NCBI GenBank assembly: GCA_001795035.1
Contig: MGMW01000068.1
Coordinates: 1-20,303, forward strand
Source of the DNA: Chloroflexi bacterium RBG_13_53_26
GTDB lineage: Bacteria > Chloroflexota > Dehalococcoidia > UBA2247 > RBG-13-53-26
Direction of reading: 5' to 3'
Length of the DNA: 20,303 bases
The notes under the pieces are model-generated. The model worked only from the letters and a program-made list of their open reading frames with translations, had not been told where the DNA came from and did not search any database. The position numbers and the translations under genes are program-made. Positions within the stretch are counted from its first letter, which is position 1. Each line of letters starts with the position of its first letter. Of the stretch, positions 13,717-20,303 are shown in pieces.

Positions 13717-14289
13717 CTAGCCAGTCGGAGCATCTTTTGATATGATCCGTTCCAAGGTCTTTCCGTATATCCCGTGAGTCCTGCCATCGAATAGAACAAA
13801 GACTACTTCGTTCAAAGCCGTCTCCTGATGTAAGAAGTCAATTACTGTCTGCAGAGCGACCTCCGCCGCCTGCTCCACAGGGTAGCCATAGGCGCCAGTG
13901 CTTATTGAGGGGAATGAGATACTTGCTATACCCTTGGACACCGCCAACTTCAGACTCTCTCGATAGGCACTGGCCACTAGTTCAGGCTCGCCACTATGAC
14001 CACCGTGCCAGACCGGGCCTACGGTATGGATAACGTATTTTGCTCTCAGGTTTCCTCCGGTGGTGATAACAGCCTTTCCTGTGGGCAGCCTGCCCTGATT
14101 GGAGACGATCTGCTTGCATTCTTCAAGAATGGCTGGCCCTCCAGCGCGGTGGATAGCGCCATCAACGCCACCTCCCCCCATCAAGCTGGAATTGGCAGCG
14201 TTGACTATAGCGTCGGTGGTCTGCCTGGTAATATCCCCCTGAATCAGTGACAACCTGGCTCTGTTGATGACAACATCCATCTTCGACAC
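13717..14289 (-). CDS. Macrodomain protein, O-acetyl-ADP-ribose deacetylase type
   Basis: A 190-residue single macrodomain. These proteins bind ADP-ribose and hydrolyse O-acetyl-ADP-ribose (the sirtuin product) or remove ADP-ribose from proteins. Visible motifs are the adenine-contacting D19 (QGDIT), the catalytic N-A-A-N (30-33), the Gly-rich loop GGGGVDGAIHRAGG, H-T-V-G-P-V-W, and the phosphate loop ISTGAYGYP. All match the YmdB-like MacroD class. I chose GTG 14289 because GAGGAG lies 10 nt upstream; ATG 14280 is also possible, while the longer reading frame to 14478 adds non-family sequence. It is the first gene of an operon with the deacetylase-fold gene. Its downstream partner could act on the same acetyl signal, which is inference. 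Confidence 0.92.
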   Translation of the reverse strand: MSKMDVVINRARLSLIQGDITRQTTDAIVNAANSSLMGGGGVDGAIHRAGGPAILEECKQIVSNQGRLPTGKAVITTGGNLRAKYVIHTVGPVWHGGHSGEPELVASAYRESLKLAVSKGIASISFPSISTGAYGYPVEQAAEVALQTVIDFLHQETALNEVVFVLFDGRTHGIYGKTLERIISKDAPTG

Positions 14290-14395
14290 GTCTCGCACGC
14301 TCCTCTTATTATGGTAACAGATTCCTTGAGGATGGGGAATTCGGCGAGGATACGTTTGCAGGAGTACAAGCAAAATAGTCACGGAGGCCGAGTTG

Positions 14396-14770
14396 CTAAC
14401 GAGACCGATACTGCAGGTCGATCTGCAATGGGGATGGATAGTGATAGATCTTCCTGTCGAAATACAATGTGTAGGCACCCGAATATTGTGCCTTCATTTC
14501 AAAGCTGAGCGCCCCTTGAGCCCGCTCTTCACCATAGGCCAATTCATGGTTTGGGCCTTCTATACGGAAGTCTGTCGTGTCATCTTCCCCGCTGATGCTG
14601 AAGCTGCCCTCCAGGGTGTGCCCGCGCTCCATTTGCACAGTCACGGTATGGGTGGCGTCTGCTGCCACAGCGAAGCTCTTCTCTGTGTATGGTGTCTCTT
14701 CGGACACGAGATCACAACTCACCAGGGCAGGAACCAGAAGAAGTAAAAATAGCAGTCCGATATATCGCAT
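14396..14770 (-). CDS. Small lipoprotein, GOLD-like beta domain
   Basis: A 124-residue exported protein. The N-terminus has a positive residue, a hydrophobic core (IGLLFLLLLVPA) and a lipobox LVSC with the lipidated Cys at 19, so signal peptidase II should process it and anchor it at the outer face of the membrane. The rest looks like an all-beta domain: TVTVQMERGHTLEGSFSISG, FRIEGPNHEL and YSGAYTLYFDRK recall the GOLD/emp24-type pattern of residues around a G-x-Y-x-L-x-F strand. ATG 14770 is chosen so that the signal peptide begins at MRYIG; an ATG 21 nt upstream (14791) is an alternative, and neither has a strong SD. Partner and function are unknown. Confidence 0.75.
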   Translation of the reverse strand: MRYIGLLFLLLLVPALVSCDLVSEETPYTEKSFAVAADATHTVTVQMERGHTLEGSFSISGEDDTTDFRIEGPNHELAYGEERAQGALSFEMKAQYSGAYTLYFDRKIYHYPSPLQIDLQYRSR

Positions 14771-14873
14771 ATTATCTATGGCCGACCACATTCGAGTCTG
14801 GAGTCCGCAACTCTGATCAAATCCTGATAGGAGAACTAGCCATGAGATACTTCCATATGGTTTGCTTCTTATG

Positions 14874-14906
14874 CCAAGCCCCGCGATGCTACATCGCGGG
14901 GCTTGG
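14874..14906. terminator. Perfect 15-bp GC-rich hairpin
   Basis: CCAAGCCCCGCGATG (14874-14888) and CATCGCGGGGCTTGG (14892-14906) pair without a mismatch around a CTA loop. It lies 59 nt past the stop of the membrane protein gene and upstream of the lipoprotein gene, so on the minus strand it separates the two. It is followed by TTGTCT on the + strand and has no U-run on the minus strand. Terminator is the most likely role. Confidence 0.7.
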
Positions 14907-14965
14907 TTGTCTCGCCTATTGTTTATGTCAAGTAATACTGGAAAATCAGGTACCGTCTCTGGTAG

Positions 14966-15370
14966 CTAGTCCCCCGGTTGAGCCAGCGACCACACCACCC
15001 GTATGGCAGTGATGATGGCTGCAGGCGTCATGAAGACGGCGATGTAGGCTACCATGCCATTGAGGACTCTGCCCAGTCCATCAATGACGTCGTTCAGCGG
15101 CGCGAATGGACCATAGTTCCCTCCCGACACCACCGCCGTGCCCACAACCACCAAGGCAATGGCTGCTACCAGGAAAGGTATCATTTCCCTGCTGGTGATG
15201 TTGAACAATCCCACTATGATGCCCAAGATCACTAGGATAAGGACAATGGTACCGTTATCCCGAGATACACCACCGGCGATGATGGCCAGAAGCATGCCTA
15301 CGAAGAACGCTATGGCACCGAGTACGACCGTTATGCTTCTCTGAGGTTTCGATGCTGATTGATTGGCCAT
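14966..15370 (-). CDS. Four-helix integral membrane protein, unknown function
   Basis: A 134-residue protein with four hydrophobic segments at about 13-34, 41-57, 64-84 and 105-130. The N-terminus is polar and basic (ANQSASKPQRS), so it should be inside. Loops are short; the third contains SGGNYGPFAPLNDVIDG, a polar stretch that may lie outside. GGAGGGTGAGGT precedes ATG 15370 with the last GAGGT 6 nt from the start. No transporter or enzyme motif is visible, and I do not recognise the family. It appears to be a single-gene unit ended by the strong hairpin at 14874-14906. Confidence 0.82.
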   Translation of the reverse strand: MANQSASKPQRSITVVLGAIAFFVGMLLAIIAGGVSRDNGTIVLILVILGIIVGLFNITSREMIPFLVAAIALVVVGTAVVSGGNYGPFAPLNDVIDGLGRVLNGMVAYIAVFMTPAAIITAIRVVWSLAQPGD

Positions 15371-15682
15371 AATATGACCTCACCCTCCTTTCTAGAGACC
15401 ACTTCGGCTCTGGCCGAGAAGTCTAGCAACAACCGAAGACACTTGTCAAGATGTTACATCGCTCTCGATATTAGGTCTGCCAAATCACTCACTGTTTCCG
15501 TGATTCTTGGAGTCATCGATCATGTGTCACATCCATCGCGGCCGGTGTCTGACAAGCATGCTCGAGCTGAACCCCTGCCGGGCATTCTGTCACAGATCAT
15601 GGGGTTCAAGAATCCGGGCATGGGCGGCTATGGGGAAGAGCGTAGTGATCATGTGATCATAGGCGTGTACAGCCCATCGAGC
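15371..15682. other. Intergenic region with small inverted repeats
   Basis: No convincing gene lies here. TGAACCCC (15568-15575) and GGGGTTCA (15601-15608) form an 8-bp inverted repeat, and CCGGGCAT occurs twice nearby. TGATCATG-TGATCAT near 15646-15660 is a short direct repeat. A hairpin with a 2-nt bulge (ACTTCGGC/GCCGAGAAGT) lies near 15400-15421. Any of these could be a leader or operator element for the radical SAM gene, but none matches a riboswitch that I know. Confidence 0.35.
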
Positions 15683-15712
15683 TTGACATAGAGGTGGCAC
15701 CTGGCTCAGAAT
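15683..15712 (+). promoter_or_regulatory. Candidate promoter of the radical SAM gene
   Basis: TTGACA (15683-15688), an 18-nt spacer and CAGAAT (15707-15712). Transcription would begin near 15719, about 50 nt before ATG 15771. Confidence 0.5.
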
Positions 15713-15770
15713 AGGCACTGATTTTCTCAGTTCCAATGACTGTTCTTTCTTTTTGCGAGATTTGATGCGA

Positions 15771-17330
15771 ATGCGAGTTCTCATTGTCAACACGCCTTTC
15801 CCCTTAGACGAACTTCCTGTGCCACCGCTGGGCCTGGCCTACCTTGCTGCTGTACTGGAAAGAGAGGGGGTCGACGTCCAGATTTTCGACCTCCTTGTGG
15901 CCCAGTACTCTCCCCAAGCACTGAAAAGGAAATTGGGAGAGTATCAGCCTCATGTTGTTGCCGCTACCTGCTCCACCTTGAACTACAGTATCGCCTCCAG
16001 AATCCTCAGAGTCTGTAAGAACTTCGATTCGAATCTGGTTACTCTCATCGGAGGACCGCACGTTAGCTTCACGGCCAATCAGGTTGTTGAAGATGCGCCG
16101 TGGATTGATGTCGTTGTGAGAGGAGAAGGTGAACATACTCTGGTAGATCTGGTGAATTCATTGGCCTGCGGGAGGGACCTGGCGCAGGTTTCTGGCATCG
16201 CCTTTCGAAGGAATAGCGAGGTTGTGGTTACGTCGCCCCGCCCTCTTATCAAGGAACTCGACAAACTCCCCTTGCCTGCTCGTCATCTCCTCCCTCTATC
16301 AAAGTATCGAGCCCTCAAGGCACCGTGCACCATGATCACCAGCAGAGGGTGCCCCTTCGGATGCATCTTCTGTTCAGCGCCGAAAATGTTCGGCAGGGGT
16401 GTCAGGTTTCGGAATCCTCAGGCGGTCGTTGATGAGATAGAGATGCTCAATCGAGAGTTTGGCTTTGAACAGATCAACATTGTGGATGACACCTTTACAG
16501 TCAAGGAACGGCATGTGGAGAGCATTTGCGAAGGGTTGATAGACCGTGGTCTCAACGTCAAATGGTCGGTTTACTCCCGTGTGGACACGGTGACCCCTCA
16601 CACGCTGCACCTGATGAAGCAAGCCGGCTGCACATGGGTCTGCTACGGCCTTGAGTCAGGCGCCCAGAAGATTCTGGACAGGATCAAAAAAGGGATTACA
16701 GTGGCTCAGGCTAGGGAAGCGGTGAAAATGGCGAAGGAGGCTGGCATAGATGTGATGGTTTCCTTCATCCTGGGCTTGCCCGGGGAAAACGGAAGGACCG
16801 CCCAACAGTCAGTCAGACTTGGCGAGGAGCTTCGCAAGAACTATGGTGTCTGCTATGGCTTTCATATCCTGGCTCCTATGCCCGGTACCGAAGTACGTGA
16901 GAAGGCTGATGAGTATGGAATCAGAATACTCACCCACGACTGGGCAAAGTACGACGCGAATCGCCCGGTGGCCGAGCCCATTGGCTTCACCACTGACCAA
17001 ATGAAACGCATAATGGCTGATTACGAGCAAGCTATCAATGAGGCCTGGAAGGACATAGTGTCAAAAGCAGAGTGCGGAGATCCCTTGTGTAAGGAAAGGA
17101 TGACAAGAAGTGACACCGTAGATTTCGTATGGAAGCTGCTGAAAAGCAACGCAATTGAGCATGCGGGGCGCTCAAACGATCATCAGAGCGAGCTAGCAAG
17201 AACAGTATCTCGAAGGCTCGATGTGCCTCTGGATGTGGCCCAACGAGAGTTGGCAAGATTGGTTGCCGAGGGCAACCTCACCTGTACTCAAGCGGCACAG
17301 CAGAAACATGCCACTTGGCAATGGACCTAG
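15771..17330 (+). CDS. B12-binding-type radical SAM protein
   Basis: A 519-residue enzyme of the BchE/P-methylase-like radical SAM class. The N-terminal half resembles a cobalamin-binding Rossmann domain (PPLGLAYLAAVLEREG, GGPHVSF, RGEGE) but lacks the D-x-H-x2-G motif of base-off binders, so B12 use is uncertain. The 4Fe-4S site is C194-x3-C198-x2-C201 (SRGCPFGCIFC), followed by the usual VDDTF strand and LESG. The last ~90 residues form a helical tail with no named domain. ATG 15771 begins the conserved MRVLIVNTPFP; ATG 15765 and TTG 15753 are possible, and no start has a strong SD. The substrate is unknown: no lipid, hopanoid or natural-product gene is next to it. It converges on the synthetase gene with a 4-nt gap. 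Confidence 0.88.
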   Translation: MRVLIVNTPFPLDELPVPPLGLAYLAAVLEREGVDVQIFDLLVAQYSPQALKRKLGEYQPHVVAATCSTLNYSIASRILRVCKNFDSNLVTLIGGPHVSFTANQVVEDAPWIDVVVRGEGEHTLVDLVNSLACGRDLAQVSGIAFRRNSEVVVTSPRPLIKELDKLPLPARHLLPLSKYRALKAPCTMITSRGCPFGCIFCSAPKMFGRGVRFRNPQAVVDEIEMLNREFGFEQINIVDDTFTVKERHVESICEGLIDRGLNVKWSVYSRVDTVTPHTLHLMKQAGCTWVCYGLESGAQKILDRIKKGITVAQAREAVKMAKEAGIDVMVSFILGLPGENGRTAQQSVRLGEELRKNYGVCYGFHILAPMPGTEVREKADEYGIRILTHDWAKYDANRPVAEPIGFTTDQMKRIMADYEQAINEAWKDIVSKAECGDPLCKERMTRSDTVDFVWKLLKSNAIEHAGRSNDHQSELARTVSRRLDVPLDVAQRELARLVAEGNLTCTQAAQQKHATWQWT

Positions 17331-17334
17331 AGCC

Positions 17335-18753
17335 TCAATCACTATCACCGCAGGATCTGTAGTATTCGGTCACCGTTCTTAAGGCCTTAGCCGCCCTTTC
17401 GAAGTTAGGGAAACTGGGCACTCCTTTATCAATCAGTTTCTTCCTGATTCCCAACGCCTCCACTTCCAGTTGCCCTGAAGAAATGACGATCATGAAAGAT
17501 TTGGGACATCTGTCCTTGAAATCACCCAGGGCCTTAACAAGAGTATCAACATAAGACGGGTAATAGTCCCAGATTTGAGACAGGAAGGGTAGAGATAGTT
17601 CCAGTACTAGGGAGTCGACATTCTCGTCAGTGCTCAGTATATTCAGAATCCTGATAGAATCGTCTATCGAAGGTGCATGCCAGGAAATGTCCAGCGGATT
17701 GAGATAGTTGCCGCCTATGATATTGAAGAAAGAAGCGAATTCCCTATAGGTACTACGGCTGAGCATGGGGGCTGTTAGGCCAGCCTGTGCAAAAGCATCA
17801 GCGATCACCACTGATTGACCTCCACTTTGCGCCACCAGCCCCACACTGGACCCAAGAGGGGCTTTCAGATAAAGAAACGCCTTCACGCAATCAATCATCT
17901 GGTCAAGATTGTCAACCTCGATGGCTCCGCACTGCCTGATCATGGATCTCCATATTGTTGGGCTGGAAGCCATGGACCCGGTATGACATGATATCGCCCG
18001 GTATCCCTCCTCAGCTTTCCCTCCTTTCCAGACGAGCACGGGTTTCTTGCGCGTTGTTTCGCTCAGGCAATGAAGGAACCTGGTACCCTCTTTCACACCT
18101 TCTATGTACATGCCTATTATCTCGGTTTCCTGGTCTTGGGCCAGGTATTCCAGGTAATCTGTGCTGTCAAGAACGACCCCATTGCCATAGCTTACCGATT
18201 TACTGATTCTAATTCCGTTGCATGCTCCCACAAGGCTAAAAAGGATTGCATGGGTGCCACTCTGAGAAATGAAACCCACTGGGCCGGCCTCTCCGTGATA
18301 CTGGTTGACATCATGGCGTATCCCGATCTTGGGATTGAAAATCCCCATGCAGTTCGGCCCGATAATGTTGAAGTCAGCTTCCTTCGCCATTTTGGCAAGG
18401 GCATCTTCCAGGTCTTTCCCTTCCCTGGTATTTGTCTCCGCAAAGCCAGAGGTGAAGATGGTTGCCCCACCGACTCCTTTTCTTATGCAGTCGCTCACAA
18501 TTCTGGGGACTACTGATCTTGGAACAGCAACAACCACATAGTCCACAGATTCGGGAATCTCGAGCAAGCTAGAGTAGTTTTCTATCCCCAGTCTTTCTAT
18601 TCCTGGCAACTCCTGGGGATCAATCTGGACAGAGTAGACCTTTCCCCTGAAAGTGCTCATACTCCTGAGCCATACATAGCCATTCCCCATTTTGTCTCCC
18701 ACCACTGCCACACAGCGTGGGTTGAAGGCCCTGTCCAGTGCCCCTTTATTCAT
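17335..18753 (-). CDS. NDP-forming acyl-CoA synthetase, alpha-type subunit
   Basis: A 472-residue protein resembling the alpha part of ADP-forming acetyl/acyl-CoA synthetase, which makes ATP from an acyl-CoA in anaerobes. It has an N-terminal CoA-binding Rossmann domain (FNPRCVAVVGD), the succinyl-CoA-synthetase-like motifs IIGPNCMGIFN and GFISQSGTH, and the phospho-histidine at H257 (ISCHTGS), the same number as reported for the Pyrococcus furiosus enzyme. The ATP-grasp (beta) domain is not fused and no beta gene is visible in the window, so it must pair with a separate subunit or act differently. In fused homologues the protein is about 700 residues. The start ATG 18753 has no strong SD. 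It is divergent from the CoA-transferase gene, suggesting a shared acyl-CoA pathway. Confidence 0.87.
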   Translation of the reverse strand: MNKGALDRAFNPRCVAVVGDKMGNGYVWLRSMSTFRGKVYSVQIDPQELPGIERLGIENYSSLLEIPESVDYVVVAVPRSVVPRIVSDCIRKGVGGATIFTSGFAETNTREGKDLEDALAKMAKEADFNIIGPNCMGIFNPKIGIRHDVNQYHGEAGPVGFISQSGTHAILFSLVGACNGIRISKSVSYGNGVVLDSTDYLEYLAQDQETEIIGMYIEGVKEGTRFLHCLSETTRKKPVLVWKGGKAEEGYRAISCHTGSMASSPTIWRSMIRQCGAIEVDNLDQMIDCVKAFLYLKAPLGSSVGLVAQSGGQSVVIADAFAQAGLTAPMLSRSTYREFASFFNIIGGNYLNPLDISWHAPSIDDSIRILNILSTDENVDSLVLELSLPFLSQIWDYYPSYVDTLVKALGDFKDRCPKSFMIVISSGQLEVEALGIRKKLIDKGVPSFPNFERAAKALRTVTEYYRSCGDSD

Positions 18754-19069
18754 GATGCAGCAAGATTACCCCGCTTTCCTTTGCTAAAATGATCTCTCCT
18801 TGTGGCCTTTCGGGAATGTCTGAGGAATTCCGACAGATACTTTGAGTCTGGTTGTTCTATTCTATCACCCTCCATTCGAAAAGGCATTTCAAGCTGGGGC
18901 CACGGAGGAGCCGCACAGTAGCGGTTTGCCCCTCCAGATAGGCATGATGTATCATATCTTCTGGTTCGTTTCTTTCAGGTGGAATACCACCAGGTTGGAT
19001 ACTTCATGCCTGCAAATTCGGACTATTCTTTCAGTCAATTACTGATCGACATGAGATAGGAGGTTCAAA
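18754..19069. other. Divergent intergenic region between two CoA-metabolism genes
   Basis: This 316-nt stretch should hold both promoters. An imperfect inverted repeat TCGGGAAT/ATTCCGA (about 18809-18834) is a possible operator. AGGAGG at 19058-19063 is the ribosome site of the CoA-transferase gene. A 67-codon frame on the + strand has no SD and no family likeness. I see no consensus promoter pair. Confidence 0.45.
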
Positions 19070-20284
19070 TTGGCATCAGCGCTTAGTGGGATTAGAGTAC
19101 TAGACCTTACTGGATTGGGACCGTCCGCACTTGTTTCAATGACACTAGGAGATATGGGTGCAGAAGTCATCAAATTGGATATGCCACCTGGGGGTGGTCA
19201 CAGAGGGGTTGGCGATGGCCTTGACTATTTCCCAGAGTCAGCTGATGAAGCAGAGAAAATGACTGCCTATGTGGCCATCAACCGGAACAAGAAAAGTGTG
19301 GCGGTCAACCTCCGGACTGAGGCAGGGCAGAAGATTTTTCACAAGCTCGTCGCGATTTCCGATGTTGTCATCGAAAGCTTCCGCCCGGGAGTAATGGATC
19401 GTATGAACGTAGGCTATGAAGCCCTGTCCAGGACAAACCCCAGAATCATTTACTGCGCGGTGTCGGGTTATGGGCAGACTGGACCCTACAAAGGCTTTCC
19501 TGGCCACGATGCCAACTATGCTGGCTTTGGAGGTGTGCTGGGATTGACCGGGGAACGCAGCGATAATGCTCCGGTCGTGGCACTCAATGTAGTGGCAGAC
19601 CTGGCTATCGCATACTTGAATGCTACTGTTGGTGTCCTGCTGGCCATCTGTGCCCGGGAAAGGACAGGCAAAGGTCAGTTAGTTGATATTTCTATGACCG
19701 ACGGTGTGGTTGCGCTTCTCGCTGGCATACCTGGCGCGACCGAATACTTCTATAGCGGACTGCTGCCACAGCGCGGAGAAACACTGACCAGTGGCAATAG
19801 CCCTTTTTACAGTGTATATGAGACCAAAGATGGGAAGTACATTAGTATATGTCCGATCGAGCCACGTTTCTGGGGGAATATGTGTCGCGCTCTCGGTCGT
19901 GATGACCTGACACCTCACGAGTTTGCTCCAAGCCCCAAGAAAGAAGAGATGCTCAACGATCTTAAGAAGATCTTCCTAACTAAGACCCGAGACGAGTGGT
20001 TTGATCTGCTCACCAAAGCAGACGTGCCAGTGGGCAAGATCCTGAATGTGGGCGAGGTCTTCACAGATCCACAAGTGGTCCACCGTCAGATGTTAGTTGA
20101 AGTGCCTCATTCCAAATTTGGCAACGTGAAACAGGTGGGCATCAGCATCAAACTTTCGGATACACCGGGCAAGATCCGAAGCCTGGCAGTCCCATTGGGT
20201 CGACATACTGAGGAAACACTCTCAAATCTGGGATATTCCAAGGCCGAGATACAGAAACTGCGTCAAGAGAATGTAGTTGCCTAA
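19070..20284 (+). CDS. CaiB/BaiF family III CoA-transferase
   Basis: A 404-residue enzyme that moves CoA from one acyl-CoA to a free acid. The N-terminus LSGIRVLDLTGLGPSA, GDMGAEVIKLD, NRNKKSVAVNL, IESFRPGVMDR and VSGYGQTGPY are standard for the family, and the catalytic Asp is D147 (GHDANYAG), which forms the acyl-aspartyl intermediate. The protein is full-length. The start is TTG 19070 with AGGAGG 6 nt upstream. Substrate cannot be read from sequence: formyl-, carnitine-, bile-acid- and aromatic-acid-specific members share this pattern. Its neighbour, the acyl-CoA synthetase alpha subunit, points to a route for activating or recovering organic acids. Nothing is seen in the 19 nt after it. 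Confidence 0.94.
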   Translation: MASALSGIRVLDLTGLGPSALVSMTLGDMGAEVIKLDMPPGGGHRGVGDGLDYFPESADEAEKMTAYVAINRNKKSVAVNLRTEAGQKIFHKLVAISDVVIESFRPGVMDRMNVGYEALSRTNPRIIYCAVSGYGQTGPYKGFPGHDANYAGFGGVLGLTGERSDNAPVVALNVVADLAIAYLNATVGVLLAICARERTGKGQLVDISMTDGVVALLAGIPGATEYFYSGLLPQRGETLTSGNSPFYSVYETKDGKYISICPIEPRFWGNMCRALGRDDLTPHEFAPSPKKEEMLNDLKKIFLTKTRDEWFDLLTKADVPVGKILNVGEVFTDPQVVHRQMLVEVPHSKFGNVKQVGISIKLSDTPGKIRSLAVPLGRHTEETLSNLGYSKAEIQKLRQENVVA

Positions 20285-20303
20285 GACGCATGAAACTTGG
20301 CTA

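Noticed and set aside
14290..14478. N-terminal extension of the macrodomain protein
   Set aside because: It does not resemble the family, and GTG 14289 has a good SD.
14842..15012. Cys-rich small + strand reading frame with an SD-like AGGAG
   Set aside because: It runs through the perfect 15-bp hairpin and then antisense into the membrane protein gene; its Cys content comes from the hairpin and gene complement.
15568..15608. Cobalamin riboswitch before the radical SAM gene
   Set aside because: I find no B12-box sequence; only a short 8-bp inverted repeat is present.
18842..19045. 67-codon frame upstream of the CoA-transferase
   Set aside because: TTG-type start without SD, no family likeness, in the expected promoter region.

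Overview
The window looks like a chromosomal segment of an anaerobic Chloroflexota bacterium, most likely of the class Dehalococcoidia. I infer this from the mix of families: a Tat-exported formate dehydrogenase alpha subunit, PAS histidine kinases, an ArsA-like ATPase, NDP-forming acyl-CoA synthetase and family III CoA-transferase genes. The assignment rests on gene content only and has not been tested by search. Genes are closely packed, many start with GTG or TTG behind good Shine-Dalgarno (SD) sites, and there is no sign of phage, IS or CRISPR.

Left part (1-4360). On the minus strand lies the 5' half of a selenocysteine formate dehydrogenase gene (the in-frame TGA at 116-118 is read as Sec). 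Upstream of it, also on the minus strand, is an overlapping histidine kinase/response regulator pair. Divergent from the kinase is an ArsA/Get3-like ATPase, whose 3' end forms one arm of a 17-bp perfect inverted repeat.

Centre (about 4430-9870, minus strand). This is the striking part. Three complete FtsZ paralogues alternate with small two-helix membrane proteins in the order FtsZ-E-D-FtsZ-C-FtsZ-B-A-29-aa peptide. All five two-helix proteins share an N-terminal L-x-W-x-N-x3-G pattern, and the pairs E/D and B/A are duplicates of each other. The FtsZ proteins keep the GTP-binding and catalytic motifs, lack a recognisable FtsZ C-terminal peptide, and end in short tryptophan-led, potentially amphipathic segments. 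No ftsA, sepF or other dcw-cluster gene is nearby. I infer a dedicated membrane-associated tubulin-like filament system. A sigma70-type promoter with a 14-bp palindrome next to it drives the array, and a divergent promoter drives a DUF5343-like gene across the same AT-rich region.

Right part (10050-20284). This holds miaB, tRNA-Ser(GCU), a leaderless hypothetical gene whose stop codon lies inside the tRNA, an operon of a macrodomain protein and a histone-deacetylase-fold protein lacking the usual catalytic Tyr, a lipoprotein, a four-helix membrane protein, a B12-binding-type radical SAM protein, a stand-alone alpha subunit of an NDP-forming acyl-CoA synthetase and a divergent CaiB-type CoA-transferase. 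The last two suggest CoA-thioester metabolism of organic acids.
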